A stretch of 12,475 bases of DNA, from positions 1-12,475 of the forward strand of contig JBHHXI010000091.1 in assembly GCA_046756945.1 (NCBI GenBank), in the 5' to 3' direction. This stretch comes from JACZQZ01 sp046756945 (GTDB lineage Bacteria; Pseudomonadota; Alphaproteobacteria; Rhodospirillales; 2-02-FULL-58-16). Positions 1 to 5,602 of this stretch are shown here, piece by piece. The notes beneath the pieces are model-generated. The model saw only the letters and a program-made list of their open reading frames with translations. It had not been told where the DNA came from and did no database searches. The translations under genes were made by a program, and so were the position numbers. The stretch's first letter is position 1. Each line of letters opens with the position of its first letter.

Positions 1-128
1 AAGGGGCGTTGCCCCTTTTCATCCCGACCAAGGGGCAAAGGCCCTTGGAACCCAATTAATTGGGGTCCAGGGGATTGAAATCCCCTGGCGGGGGTCATGG
101 GGGCGGAGCCCCCGTGGCCGTAAGGCCA
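1..128. repeat. Tandem palindrome cluster (REP-like intergenic repeat)
   Basis: Six adjacent inverted repeats fill this stretch. AAGGGGC/GCCCCTT pairs 1-7 with 11-17 and is followed by TTTT on the plus strand. CCAAGGG/CCCTTGG pairs 28-34 with 42-48. CCCAATTAATTGGG at 51-64 is a perfect palindrome. CCAGGGGATT/AATCCCCTGG pairs 67-76 with 79-88, a 10-bp stem. GGGGGC/GCCCCC pairs 99-104 with 108-113. TGGCC/GGCCA pairs 115-119 with 124-128. The block lies at the 3' end of the dehydrogenase gene and could act in transcription termination or mRNA 3'-end protection. From memory, similar strings recur between genes in Rhodospirillales genomes, so I read it as a dispersed repeat family. The pairing is seen directly; the family assignment is inference. 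The block may continue beyond the left edge. Confidence 0.8.
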
Positions 129-1171
129 ATGGCCGCGGCGACAGCGTCGGTGAACTGTTGAGTCGTCGCGCTGCCGCCCAGGTCCGGGGTGTGGTTGGCG
201 GGATCGGCGAGCACCGCGTCGACGGCGCCGGCCAGGTGCTTCGCCGCCGCCGTAAGCTCGTCCGCGTCCCGCCGCGCGCCGAGCCATTCGAGCAGCATGC
301 CGGTAGAAAGCATCAGGGCCGCCGGGTTGGCGATTCCCCTGCCCGCGATGTCGGGCGCCGAGCCGTGCACGGCCTGGGCCACGGCGTGCCCGTCGCCGAC
401 GTTCACCGACGCGGCGAGGCCAAGCCCGCCGGCAAGCTCGGACGCCTCGTCGGACAGGATGTCGCCGTACATGTTCGTCGTCAGCACCACGTCGTACGTG
501 CCGGGCTGGCGCACCAGCATGGCGGCCATGGCGTCGACGAGAACCTCGTCGAGGGCCACGTCCGGGTAGCCCTGGGCGGACTTGCGCACTTCGTCGAGGA
601 ACAGCCCGTCGCTGACCTTCAGCACGTTGGCCTTGTGGACCACGGTCACGGAGTTGCGCCGGCGCCGGGCCAGGGCGAACGCGACCTCGGCGATGCGCCG
701 CGAGGCGCCGGCGGTGATCTTGCGCACCGCCAGCGCCGTGTCGTCGGTGGGCCGGAACTCGCCCGGGCCCGAGAACATGTTGCGGTCGGCGTAAAAGCCC
801 TCCGTGTTCTCGCGCACCACCACCAGGTCCATGTCCGGGGCGAGGGCGGGCACGCCGGCCCGGCCGCGGCTGGGACGGATGTTGGCGTACAGGTCCAGGC
901 CTTTGCGGATTTCGGCCGACGGATTGCGCCCGCCGTCTTCCGGCGGCGGATAGTCGTAGGTGGAGACGGGGCCCAGGATGACGCCGTCGGCGGCGCCGGC
1001 CTGCTCGACGACGTCCGCGGGCAGGGTCGTTCCCCCGGCCTCCAGCGCCGCCAGGCCGATATCCCTTTGGGCCAGATCGAGGCCCAGGCCGAAGCGCGCG
1101 TCCAGCGCCTCCAGCGCGGTGCGCATGGCCCGGGTGATCTCCGGGCCGATACCGTCTCCGGGGAGGATCAA
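95..1171 (-). CDS. Isocitrate/isopropylmalate dehydrogenase family protein (LeuB-like paralogue)
   Basis: A 358-residue NAD(P)-dependent beta-decarboxylating dehydrogenase, expected to oxidise and decarboxylate a 3-substituted malate to a 2-oxoacid in the cytosol. The family motifs are all present: LPGDGIGPE at the N-terminus, LYANIRPSRG (about 94-103), VVRENTEGFYADRN (about 118-131) with the substrate arginine, HKANVLK (about 179-185) with the catalytic lysine, LVDAMA (about 211) and NMYGDILSDEASEL (about 233-246) with the metal-binding aspartates, then HGSAPDIAGRGIANP (about 269-283). The earliest usual start codon is TTG at 1171, which leaves only two residues before LPGDG. An in-frame ATT at 1180 would restore the usual IRLLILPGDG beginning and has AGAGG (1188-1192) seven bases upstream. 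The last dozen or so residues, ending TGAPPP, are encoded by the neighbouring palindrome block. It is probably not biosynthetic LeuB: the LeuCD-like genes at 5090-6894 sit in a catabolic operon, and this gene may serve the same pathway. Tartrate or homoisocitrate dehydrogenase activity is an alternative. Confidence 0.88.
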   Translation of the reverse strand: MILPGDGIGPEITRAMRTALEALDARFGLGLDLAQRDIGLAALEAGGTTLPADVVEQAGAADGVILGPVSTYDYPPPEDGGRNPSAEIRKGLDLYANIRPSRGRAGVPALAPDMDLVVVRENTEGFYADRNMFSGPGEFRPTDDTALAVRKITAGASRRIAEVAFALARRRRNSVTVVHKANVLKVSDGLFLDEVRKSAQGYPDVALDEVLVDAMAAMLVRQPGTYDVVLTTNMYGDILSDEASELAGGLGLAASVNVGDGHAVAQAVHGSAPDIAGRGIANPAALMLSTGMLLEWLGARRDADELTAAAKHLAGAVDAVLADPANHTPDLGGSATTQQFTDAVAAAIGLTATGAPPP

Positions 1172-1177
1172 GAGTCG

Positions 1178-1192
1178 AATGGGTCAGCCTCT
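1178..1192 (-). promoter_or_regulatory. Ribosome binding site and possible ATT start for the LeuB-like gene
   Basis: On the minus strand AGAGG (1192-1188) lies 7 bases before ATT (1180-1178). The in-frame stop TGA follows immediately upstream (1186-1184), so no ATG is available. Relative to the TTG at 1171 the same site is 16 bases away, too far for good initiation. ATT is a rare start (known for infC). A sequencing or assembly error turning ATG into ATT is also possible. Confidence 0.5.
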
Positions 1193-1216
1193 ACCATGAT
1201 TAAACAACGGCGGCGG

Positions 1217-1244
1217 TTGGCCGGAACGAGACGCAGATGCTAAT
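1217..1244 (+). promoter_or_regulatory. Candidate sigma-70 type promoter of the thioesterase gene
   Basis: TTGGCC (1217-1222) and GCTAAT (1239-1244) are separated by 16 bases and match four of six consensus positions each. Transcription would start near 1251, giving a leader of about 30 bases before the ATG at 1281. No strong ribosome binding site is visible there (only GACGG next to the ATG). This is a weak prediction in a divergent intergenic region of about 100 bp. Confidence 0.3.
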
Positions 1245-1280
1245 CTGGTTGCGCCTCGAATGACACAGTTTGGTTGACGG

Positions 1281-1739
1281 ATGTCCGAGCAGGCGAACGA
1301 CACCCCGGGCGTCGATCTGACGGATCCCGCAAGCTTCCATCACTGGATACCGGTGACGTTGCGGTTCTCCGATCAGGACAGCATGGGACACATAAACAAC
1401 GTGGCCTACGCGGTGTACGCCGAAACCGGGCGCGTCGAATTCGTCCAGGGGATCCTCGACGCGCTGAAGCAGCCGGACGAGGTCTTCATGCTGGTCAGCA
1501 TCAGGATCGATTTCAAGAACCAGATGCATTACCCCGGCACCGTGGACGTGGGCACCTGCGTGCTGCGCCTGGGGAACTCGTCCGTCACCCTCGGGGAAGG
1601 GCTGTTCAAGGACGGCAACGTGGTGGCGACGGCGGAAAGCGTCATCGTCTTCGTCGACGCCGAGACCGGGAACTCCAAGCCGATACCGGACAGCGTGCGC
1701 GCGGCCCTTCAGGAAGGGCCCCGGATCGTCGAAGGCTGA
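1281..1739 (+). CDS. Acyl-CoA thioesterase, hot-dog (4HBT/YbgC-FadM type)
   Basis: A 152-residue single hot-dog domain protein of normal family length, predicted cytosolic. The signature RFSDQDSMGHINNVAYAVYAETGR (about 28-51) contains the D-x-D-x-x-G-H-x-N-N core with the likely catalytic Asp33 and Glu47 on the following helix. A second conserved strand pair follows (VSIRIDF and HYPGTVDVGT, about 72-92). The family hydrolyses acyl-CoA thioesters to free acid and CoA; the substrate cannot be read from the sequence. It is the only plus-strand gene here. It is divergent from the LeuB-like gene and convergent with the emrB-like gene, with 40 bp between stop codons and no clear terminator. Placed near a CoA-transferase/acyl-CoA dehydrogenase operon, it might release or rescue CoA intermediates of that pathway, but this is inference. 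ATG at 1281 is the only good start. Confidence 0.88.
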   Translation: MSEQANDTPGVDLTDPASFHHWIPVTLRFSDQDSMGHINNVAYAVYAETGRVEFVQGILDALKQPDEVFMLVSIRIDFKNQMHYPGTVDVGTCVLRLGNSSVTLGEGLFKDGNVVATAESVIVFVDAETGNSKPIPDSVRAALQEGPRIVEG

Positions 1740-1779
1740 GACCGGGCGGCGGGGGCAATGGCGTTTTCCCGGGACCGGC

Positions 1780-3327
1780 TCACGTCGCCTCCTGTCCCTG
1801 GACCGGAACCGGCTCGCGGACCCGGCGCAAGGGGTTGCGCATGAGGAACGCCAGGGGCACGCAGACGAGGACGACCACGCTCAGCAGCCGGAAATCGTTG
1901 ATATAGGCGATGAGGTCGGCCTGTCTGACGATCTCCGCGTTGAGCGCGGCGAGGCCGGCCGGATCGGCCAGGCTCCAGGCCTCGGGCAGGGGCACGTGGG
2001 CGACGGCCTTGTTGAAGGGCGTCGCGTGCCCGACGAGGACGGAATGGTTGGCCTGGGAGTTGCGCACCAGGTAGGCGACGAGCACGGAAACGCCGACGCT
2101 CTTGCCGATGTTGCCGCTGAGCGCGTACAGGCTGGTGCCCACGTCCCGTTGGACGGGCGCCAGCGTCGAGAACGTGGCGGCGCTCAGGGGCACGAAGAAG
2201 AACCCGAAGCCGATACCCTGGACGGCGTTGACGATGAAGATGTGGACCGGGGTGATGTTCGCCGTGAAGGTGGACATGTGCCACATGGTCAGGCCCGCGA
2301 CGACCATGCCGAAGGCGATCAGGCGGCGGGGATCCACGTGGCGGACCAGCCGCCCGGCGATGATCGCCGCCACCATGGTGGCGAGCCCCCTGGGCGCCAT
2401 CACCAGCCCGGTGGTGATCACCGGGTAGCCGGCCAGGTTCTGCAGGAACGGCGGCACCAGCGCCAGCATGCCCAGCAGCATGGTGCCGAAAAGGGCCTTG
2501 AGGACCAGCCCGACGACGAAGTTGAGGTCCGTCAGGACCGCGGGATCGATGAACGGCCGGCGCGAGGTCCCGGTGTTGACGGCGAACAGGTAAAACCCGA
2601 GCGCCGCCAACCCCGCCGCGACGACGATTTCGGGGGCGGCAAACCAGTCCATGCGCTCGCCCCTGTCCATCATCAGCTGCAGCGCCACCAGGCCGAGGGC
2701 GAGCATGATGTAGCCCGTATAGCCGAAGGGACGGTCCCGCCGTACCCTGGTCTTCGGTATCAACACCCAGGTCATGGCGAAGGCGAGCAGTCCGATGGGC
2801 AGGTTGAGGAAGAAGACCCAGCGCCAACTGTAGTATTCCGTGATGTAGCCGCCGAGCGTCGGGCCCAATACCGGCCCGAACATGATGCCGACGCCCCACC
2901 ACGCCATGGCCATGCCGTACTCCTCGCGCGGGTAGGCGTCGAAAAGCATGGACTGGGACAGGGGAACCAGGGCGGCGCCGAAGAACCCCTGGAGAAAGCG
3001 CAGGATCAGGATCTCGGTGAGGGAATCGGACATGCCGGAGAACATCGAGGCGGTGGTGAACCCGGCGATGGCGATCAGAAACAGCCGCTTGCGCCCGATC
3101 AGGCCGCTGAGCACGCCGGACAGCGGCGTCATGATGGCGACGGCGATGAGATAAGACGTCAGCACCCAGGAAATCTGGTCCTGGGCGGCCGACAGCGTGC
3201 CCTGCATGTGGTGCAGCGACACGCTCATGATCGACGAATCCAGGACCTGCATCAGCGGCCCGAGCACGACGGCAATCGTGACCAGACCCCGGCGCGCCAC
3301 CGGGGCGTCGCCGGCGGGCGGCGTCAT
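1780..3327 (-). CDS. emrB: DHA2-family drug:H+ antiporter, 14-TM MFS efflux pump (EmrB type)
   Basis: A 515-residue inner-membrane transporter of the major facilitator superfamily, DHA2 (14-helix) group, the usual length for EmrB. It shows the first-helix motif with LDSSIMSVSL (about 29-38), motif A at GVLSGLIGRKR (about 71-81), and the antiporter motif C with GPVLGPTLGG (151-160) followed by WRWVFFLNLPIG (168-179). Many long hydrophobic helices continue to about residue 500, and the C-terminal tail is short and charged. The start ATG at 3327 overlaps the stop of the emrA-like gene by 4 bp (ATGA), so the two are translationally coupled. It would pair with the membrane-fusion protein and an outer-membrane TolC-like channel, which is not encoded here, to expel toxic or hydrophobic compounds. 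The symbol is by family; the exported compound is unknown. The in-frame sequence upstream of 3327 is an out-of-frame shadow of emrA. Confidence 0.92.
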   Translation of the reverse strand: MTPPAGDAPVARRGLVTIAVVLGPLMQVLDSSIMSVSLHHMQGTLSAAQDQISWVLTSYLIAVAIMTPLSGVLSGLIGRKRLFLIAIAGFTTASMFSGMSDSLTEILILRFLQGFFGAALVPLSQSMLFDAYPREEYGMAMAWWGVGIMFGPVLGPTLGGYITEYYSWRWVFFLNLPIGLLAFAMTWVLIPKTRVRRDRPFGYTGYIMLALGLVALQLMMDRGERMDWFAAPEIVVAAGLAALGFYLFAVNTGTSRRPFIDPAVLTDLNFVVGLVLKALFGTMLLGMLALVPPFLQNLAGYPVITTGLVMAPRGLATMVAAIIAGRLVRHVDPRRLIAFGMVVAGLTMWHMSTFTANITPVHIFIVNAVQGIGFGFFFVPLSAATFSTLAPVQRDVGTSLYALSGNIGKSVGVSVLVAYLVRNSQANHSVLVGHATPFNKAVAHVPLPEAWSLADPAGLAALNAEIVRQADLIAYINDFRLLSVVVLVCVPLAFLMRNPLRRVREPVPVQGQEAT

Positions 3328-4430
3328 GGGCCGCCCTTGATCCAGGCGAGAGCCGTGTTGACGAAGCCGGGCAGGGTGCGCTCGTAGCCGGTGTCGATAT
3401 CGACGATGACGCTCATGCCGGCGCGCAGCGGCGGGTCGGCCGCGGCGCCCGTGAGCTCCAGGCGCACGGGCAGCCTCTGCACCACCTTGACCCAGTTCCC
3501 CAGGGCGTTCTGCGGCGGCAGCAGGGCGAACTCGGCGCCGGTCGCCGGGCTGATGCTGGCGACGACGGCCCGCCGCACCCGGTCGGGATAGGCGTCGATG
3601 CGGACCTCGGCCTCCTGGCCGACGCGCACGTGGGTCAGGTCCGTCTCCTTGAAGTTGGCCTCGATCCACTGGGTGTCGGTTCGCACGATGCTGAACACCG
3701 GTTCGCCGGCCTTCACGTATTCGCCCGCCTCGAGGTCGAAGTTGGTGACGATTCCGGCGGCCGGGGCAAACACCCGGACGTGGCGCAGATCAAGGGCCGC
3801 CTGGTCGCGCGCCGCCATCGCCTCGCGCACCCGCGGATGGCTGTCCACGGGCAGGTCGGGAGAGCCGTCCAGCCGCGCCAGGATGCGCGCGATGTCCATT
3901 TGAATGGCGACCACGCGCTCGCGCGCCGTCATCAGGTAGCGCCGGGCCTCGTCGAATTTCGACTGGGACACGATGCCCTTGGCGATCAACTGCTTTTGCC
4001 GCCCGAACTGGCGCCGGAAATATTCGACGTCGCTTTCGGCAAGCCTGTATTCGGCTTTCTTTTGCCGGTGCGAGGCGCGCAGCGCCTTGATTTCCTGGCG
4101 CACGGCGTCGAGGCGCGCATCGGCGCTGGCGAGGGCGATGCGGAACGGCTCCTCGTCGAGGCGGAACAGAAGCTGGCCGGCCTCCAGGCGGTCGTTCTCG
4201 TCCACGGCCACGTGCACGACCCGCGCCGAAACGTCGGGGCTTACGGCGATCATATCGGCCTTGACGTAGGCGTTCTCCGTCGAGGCGTACCGGCCCCCGG
4301 TCACGTAGTAATAGGCGCCCGCCACGGCGAGGGCCGCCGGCCCCGCCACCGACAGCAGGATCAGCCCCAGCGCCCGTCCAAATCCGCGCCGGCGCAGTAC
4401 CGGCGGAGCGACTTTGTCCGTGGTGCTCAT
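3324..4430 (-). CDS. emrA: HlyD/EmrA-family membrane fusion protein
   Basis: A 368-residue periplasmic adaptor of a tripartite efflux pump. A cytoplasmic basic tail (1-18) precedes one membrane anchor (about 19-43). The first half of the lipoyl domain follows with TENAYVKADMIAVSPDVSA (about 51-69). A helical coiled-coil hairpin rich in K/E/R/A runs from about 98 to 195. The second lipoyl half is at VFAPAAGIVTNFDLEAGEYV (about 210-229). The beta-barrel region contains TQWIEANFKETDLTHVRVGQ (about 233-252) and ends with LRAGMSVIVDIDT (about 335-347). This order is typical of EmrA/VceA proteins. It starts one base after the marR stop (TGAGATG) and overlaps emrB by 4 bp, so marR-emrA-emrB is one operon. 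The substrate is unknown. Confidence 0.92.
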   Translation of the reverse strand: MSTTDKVAPPVLRRRGFGRALGLILLSVAGPAALAVAGAYYYVTGGRYASTENAYVKADMIAVSPDVSARVVHVAVDENDRLEAGQLLFRLDEEPFRIALASADARLDAVRQEIKALRASHRQKKAEYRLAESDVEYFRRQFGRQKQLIAKGIVSQSKFDEARRYLMTARERVVAIQMDIARILARLDGSPDLPVDSHPRVREAMAARDQAALDLRHVRVFAPAAGIVTNFDLEAGEYVKAGEPVFSIVRTDTQWIEANFKETDLTHVRVGQEAEVRIDAYPDRVRRAVVASISPATGAEFALLPPQNALGNWVKVVQRLPVRLELTGAAADPPLRAGMSVIVDIDTGYERTLPGFVNTALAWIKGGP

Positions 4431-4431
4431 C

Positions 4432-4914
4432 TCATCCCGTCGTTCCGGTGGCCGCCGCGTCGTCTTCGGACTCGGCCGCCTCTAGGCGCAAGAGGTTGTC
4501 CTTGATGGTGACCAGCCCCTCGATGACGACGTCGCGCTGGTCCGGCGACAGGCCGGCCAACGCCTCTTCCCGCGTCTCGTCGGACAGGACCCGCATCTGG
4601 TCGAGGATCGGCTGGACCTTTTCGGCCAGGTACAGGCGCCAGGCCCGGCGGTCCACCGGGTCGGCGCGGCGCTCGACCCAGCCGGCGTCCTCCAGCCGGT
4701 CGATATGCCGGCCCATGGTGATGTTCTCGATCTCCAGGATGTCGGCCAGGGCCGACTGGTTGATCCCTTCGCGCCGCCGCAGCTGCGAGAGGACGCGCCA
4801 CTGGGCGCGGGTCAGGCCCAGGGCGCGGGCGCGCCTGTCGAAGCGCTTGCGCATCAGGCGCGAGGCGTCGTGAAGAAGGAACCCCAGGGTACGGTTCAGG
4901 TCCGCCGCGGGCAT
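4432..4914 (-). CDS. MarR-family transcriptional regulator (local repressor of efflux genes)
   Basis: A 160-residue winged-helix regulator. An N-terminal dimerisation helix is followed by TRAQWRVLSQLRRREG (about 35-50) and INQSALADILEIENITMGRHIDRLEDAGWV (about 51-80), which form the helix-turn-helix. The wing has the family signature RRADPVDRRAWRLYL (about 82-96). A C-terminal dimerisation helix and an acidic, alanine-rich tail complete it. MarR proteins bind palindromes as dimers and let go when they bind small phenolic or drug-like ligands. It is the first gene of the efflux operon, and a 22-bp dyad lies 9-30 bases before its ATG, so autoregulation is likely. No Shine-Dalgarno is visible: the TATAAT at 4921-4926 is only six bases from the ATG, which suggests a leaderless mRNA from that promoter. 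Confidence 0.92.
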   Translation of the reverse strand: MPAADLNRTLGFLLHDASRLMRKRFDRRARALGLTRAQWRVLSQLRRREGINQSALADILEIENITMGRHIDRLEDAGWVERRADPVDRRAWRLYLAEKVQPILDQMRVLSDETREEALAGLSPDQRDVVIEGLVTIKDNLLRLEAAESEDDAAATGTTG

Positions 4915-4920
4915 GGGCCG

Positions 4921-4950
4921 ATTATACTAAGGTAGCTTATTATATGCCAG
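4921..4950 (-). promoter_or_regulatory. Promoter region of marR-emrAB with two consensus -10 boxes
   Basis: On the minus strand two exact TATAAT hexamers occur, at 4944-4939 and 4926-4921. The proximal one has CTGGCA (4950-4945, four of six matches to TTGACA) 18 bases upstream. Its start point would fall on or within a base or two of the ATG at 4914, giving a leaderless transcript. The distal one has no good -35 (GGCGCC at 17 bases) and would give a leader of about 23 bases without a ribosome binding site. Distal activity may depend on an activator at the direct repeats just upstream. Confidence 0.6.
4923..4944. promoter_or_regulatory. Probable MarR operator, 22-bp dyad
   Basis: TATACTAAG (4923-4931), a GTAG spacer, then CTTATTATA (4936-4944) form an inverted repeat with 8 of 9 positions paired. 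The arms overlap both TATAAT boxes, and the dyad fills the spacer and -10 of the proximal promoter. A bound dimer would therefore block RNA polymerase at both. Length, AT-rich arms and position before a marR gene fit a self-regulatory MarR site. That this protein binds here is inference. Confidence 0.6.
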
Positions 4951-4984
4951 CTTGTTTTATCGGCGCCCGGCTTGTTTTATCGGC
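4950..4984. repeat. Twin 15-bp direct repeats, 20-bp period
   Basis: GCTTGTTTTATCGGC occurs perfectly at 4950-4964 and again at 4970-4984. The 20-bp period is about two helical turns, so both copies face the same side of the DNA. They lie just upstream of the marR promoter region, and the first overlaps the spacer of the distal promoter. They could bind an activator or extra repressor dimers. Confidence 0.7.
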
Positions 4985-4999
4985 CGGTGCCCAACCCGT

Positions 5000-5020
5000 C
5001 GCGCCGGGCGCCCCGGCGCG
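5000..5020. terminator. Strong GC hairpin after the catabolic operon (possible terminator)
   Basis: CGCGCCGGG (5000-5008), loop CGC, then CCCGGCGCG (5012-5020) give a perfect 9-bp stem with a 3-base loop. It lies 70-90 bases beyond the leuD-like stop codon and before the marR promoter, where an operon-separating terminator is expected. No T-run follows on either strand, so it is not a classical intrinsic terminator. It may be a pause or mRNA-protecting hairpin or work with Rho. Confidence 0.4.
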
Positions 5021-5048
5021 GCCGATGTCCGCCGATGACTCGCCGATG
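5021..5048. repeat. Three phased GCCGATG copies
   Basis: GCCGATG occurs at 5021-5027, 5031-5037 and 5042-5048, with start-to-start spacings of 10 and 11 bp, close to one helical turn. The core GCCGAT also begins the complement of the two 15-bp repeats nearby. This may be a protein-binding array or chance in GC-rich DNA. Confidence 0.45.
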
Positions 5049-5057
5049 GGCGCGACT

Positions 5058-5090
5058 AATACCAATGGTATTGAACATGGGTATAAACCC
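5058..5090. promoter_or_regulatory. Two short palindromes next to the leuD-like stop codon
   Basis: AATACCAATGGTATT (5058-5072) is a perfect 7+1+7 dyad. GGGTATAAACCC (5079-5090) pairs 4 bp around ATAA and touches the stop codon of the leuD-like gene (5092-5090). The first looks like an operator half-site pair or a small RNA hairpin; no regulator can be assigned. Both are unusually AT-rich for this genome. Confidence 0.4.
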
Positions 5091-5602
5091 TAAGCCCCCG
5101 CCCGCAGCCTCTTCTCCAGGTGCGCCAGCAGGCCGCCGTCGGCGACCATGGCCATGAGGTGCGGGGGCAGGGGCTCGCAGGCCAGCGTTTCCCCGGTGGT
5201 GCGGTTCTCGACGGTGCCGGCCAGGGGATCGACGCTGAGCGCGTCGCCGCCGCGGATGGCGCCGGCGGCCGGGCAGACCAGCGCCGGCAGGCCGAGGTTG
5301 AGCGCGTTGCGGTAGAAAATGCGGGCAAACGATTTCGCCACGATGACCCGGATGCCGAGCAGCATCAGGGCCTGGGGCGCCTGTTCCCGGGACGAGCCGA
5401 TGCCGAGGTTCTCCCCGGCGACGAAGGCGTCCCCGGGCCCGACCGAGGACGCGAACGCCGCATCGACCGTCTCCAGGCAGTGGGGCGCCATGGTCTCCAC
5501 CGGCGCCATCATGTAGGCGCTGGGGGCGATGACGTCGGTGTCGATGTCGTCGCCGAAGACCCAGGCGCGGGGACATTCGATTGTCATGGTCCCGGTGCTC
5601 AT
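5090..5602 (-). CDS. Aconitase-family hydratase small subunit (LeuD-like)
   Basis: A 170-residue swivel-domain subunit that completes the active site of the LeuC-like partner. The motifs VFGDDIDTDVIAP (about 15-27), GENLGIGSSREQAPQAL (about 63-79) with the substrate-binding Ser-Ser-Arg, and KSFARIFYRNALNLGLP (about 90-106) are those of the short archaeal/bacterial LeuD and dimethylmaleate hydratase small subunits. The length (about 160-170) fits that short class rather than the roughly 200-residue classical LeuD. The ATG at 5602 overlaps the LeuC-like stop by 4 bp (ATGA), so equal production by translational coupling is expected. An internal ATG at residue 6 is an alternative start. It is the last gene of the six-gene operon. 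The likely reaction is isomerisation or hydration of a malate-type dicarboxylic acid. I leave the symbol open because the context is not leucine synthesis. Confidence 0.88.
   Translation of the reverse strand: MSTGTMTIECPRAWVFGDDIDTDVIAPSAYMMAPVETMAPHCLETVDAAFASSVGPGDAFVAGENLGIGSSREQAPQALMLLGIRVIVAKSFARIFYRNALNLGLPALVCPAAGAIRGGDALSVDPLAGTVENRTTGETLACEPLPPHLMAMVADGGLLAHLEKRLRAGA

Noticed and set aside
1..20. Intrinsic terminator on the plus strand (AAGGGGC/GCCCCTT plus TTTT).
   Set aside because: It has the right form, but no plus-strand gene is seen before it and it is one unit of a larger palindrome block, so I did not list it as a separate terminator.
1..128. CRISPR array, because of repeated palindromes.
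   Set aside because: The palindromes differ in sequence and there is no repeat-spacer regularity. No cas gene is present.
1199..1204. TTTAAT on the minus strand as a -10 box for the LeuB-like gene.
   Set aside because: No usable -35 lies 16-18 bases upstream, and the start point would fall inside the ribosome binding site.
1740..1779. Bidirectional terminator between the convergent thioesterase and emrB-like genes.
   Set aside because: Only a 5-bp CCGGG/CCCGG pairing with a long loop could be found in these 40 bp.
3328..3669. N-terminal extension of the emrB-like frame.
   Set aside because: It lies inside the emrA-like gene, is Gly/Arg/Pro-rich, and the MFS first helix begins soon after the ATG at 3327.
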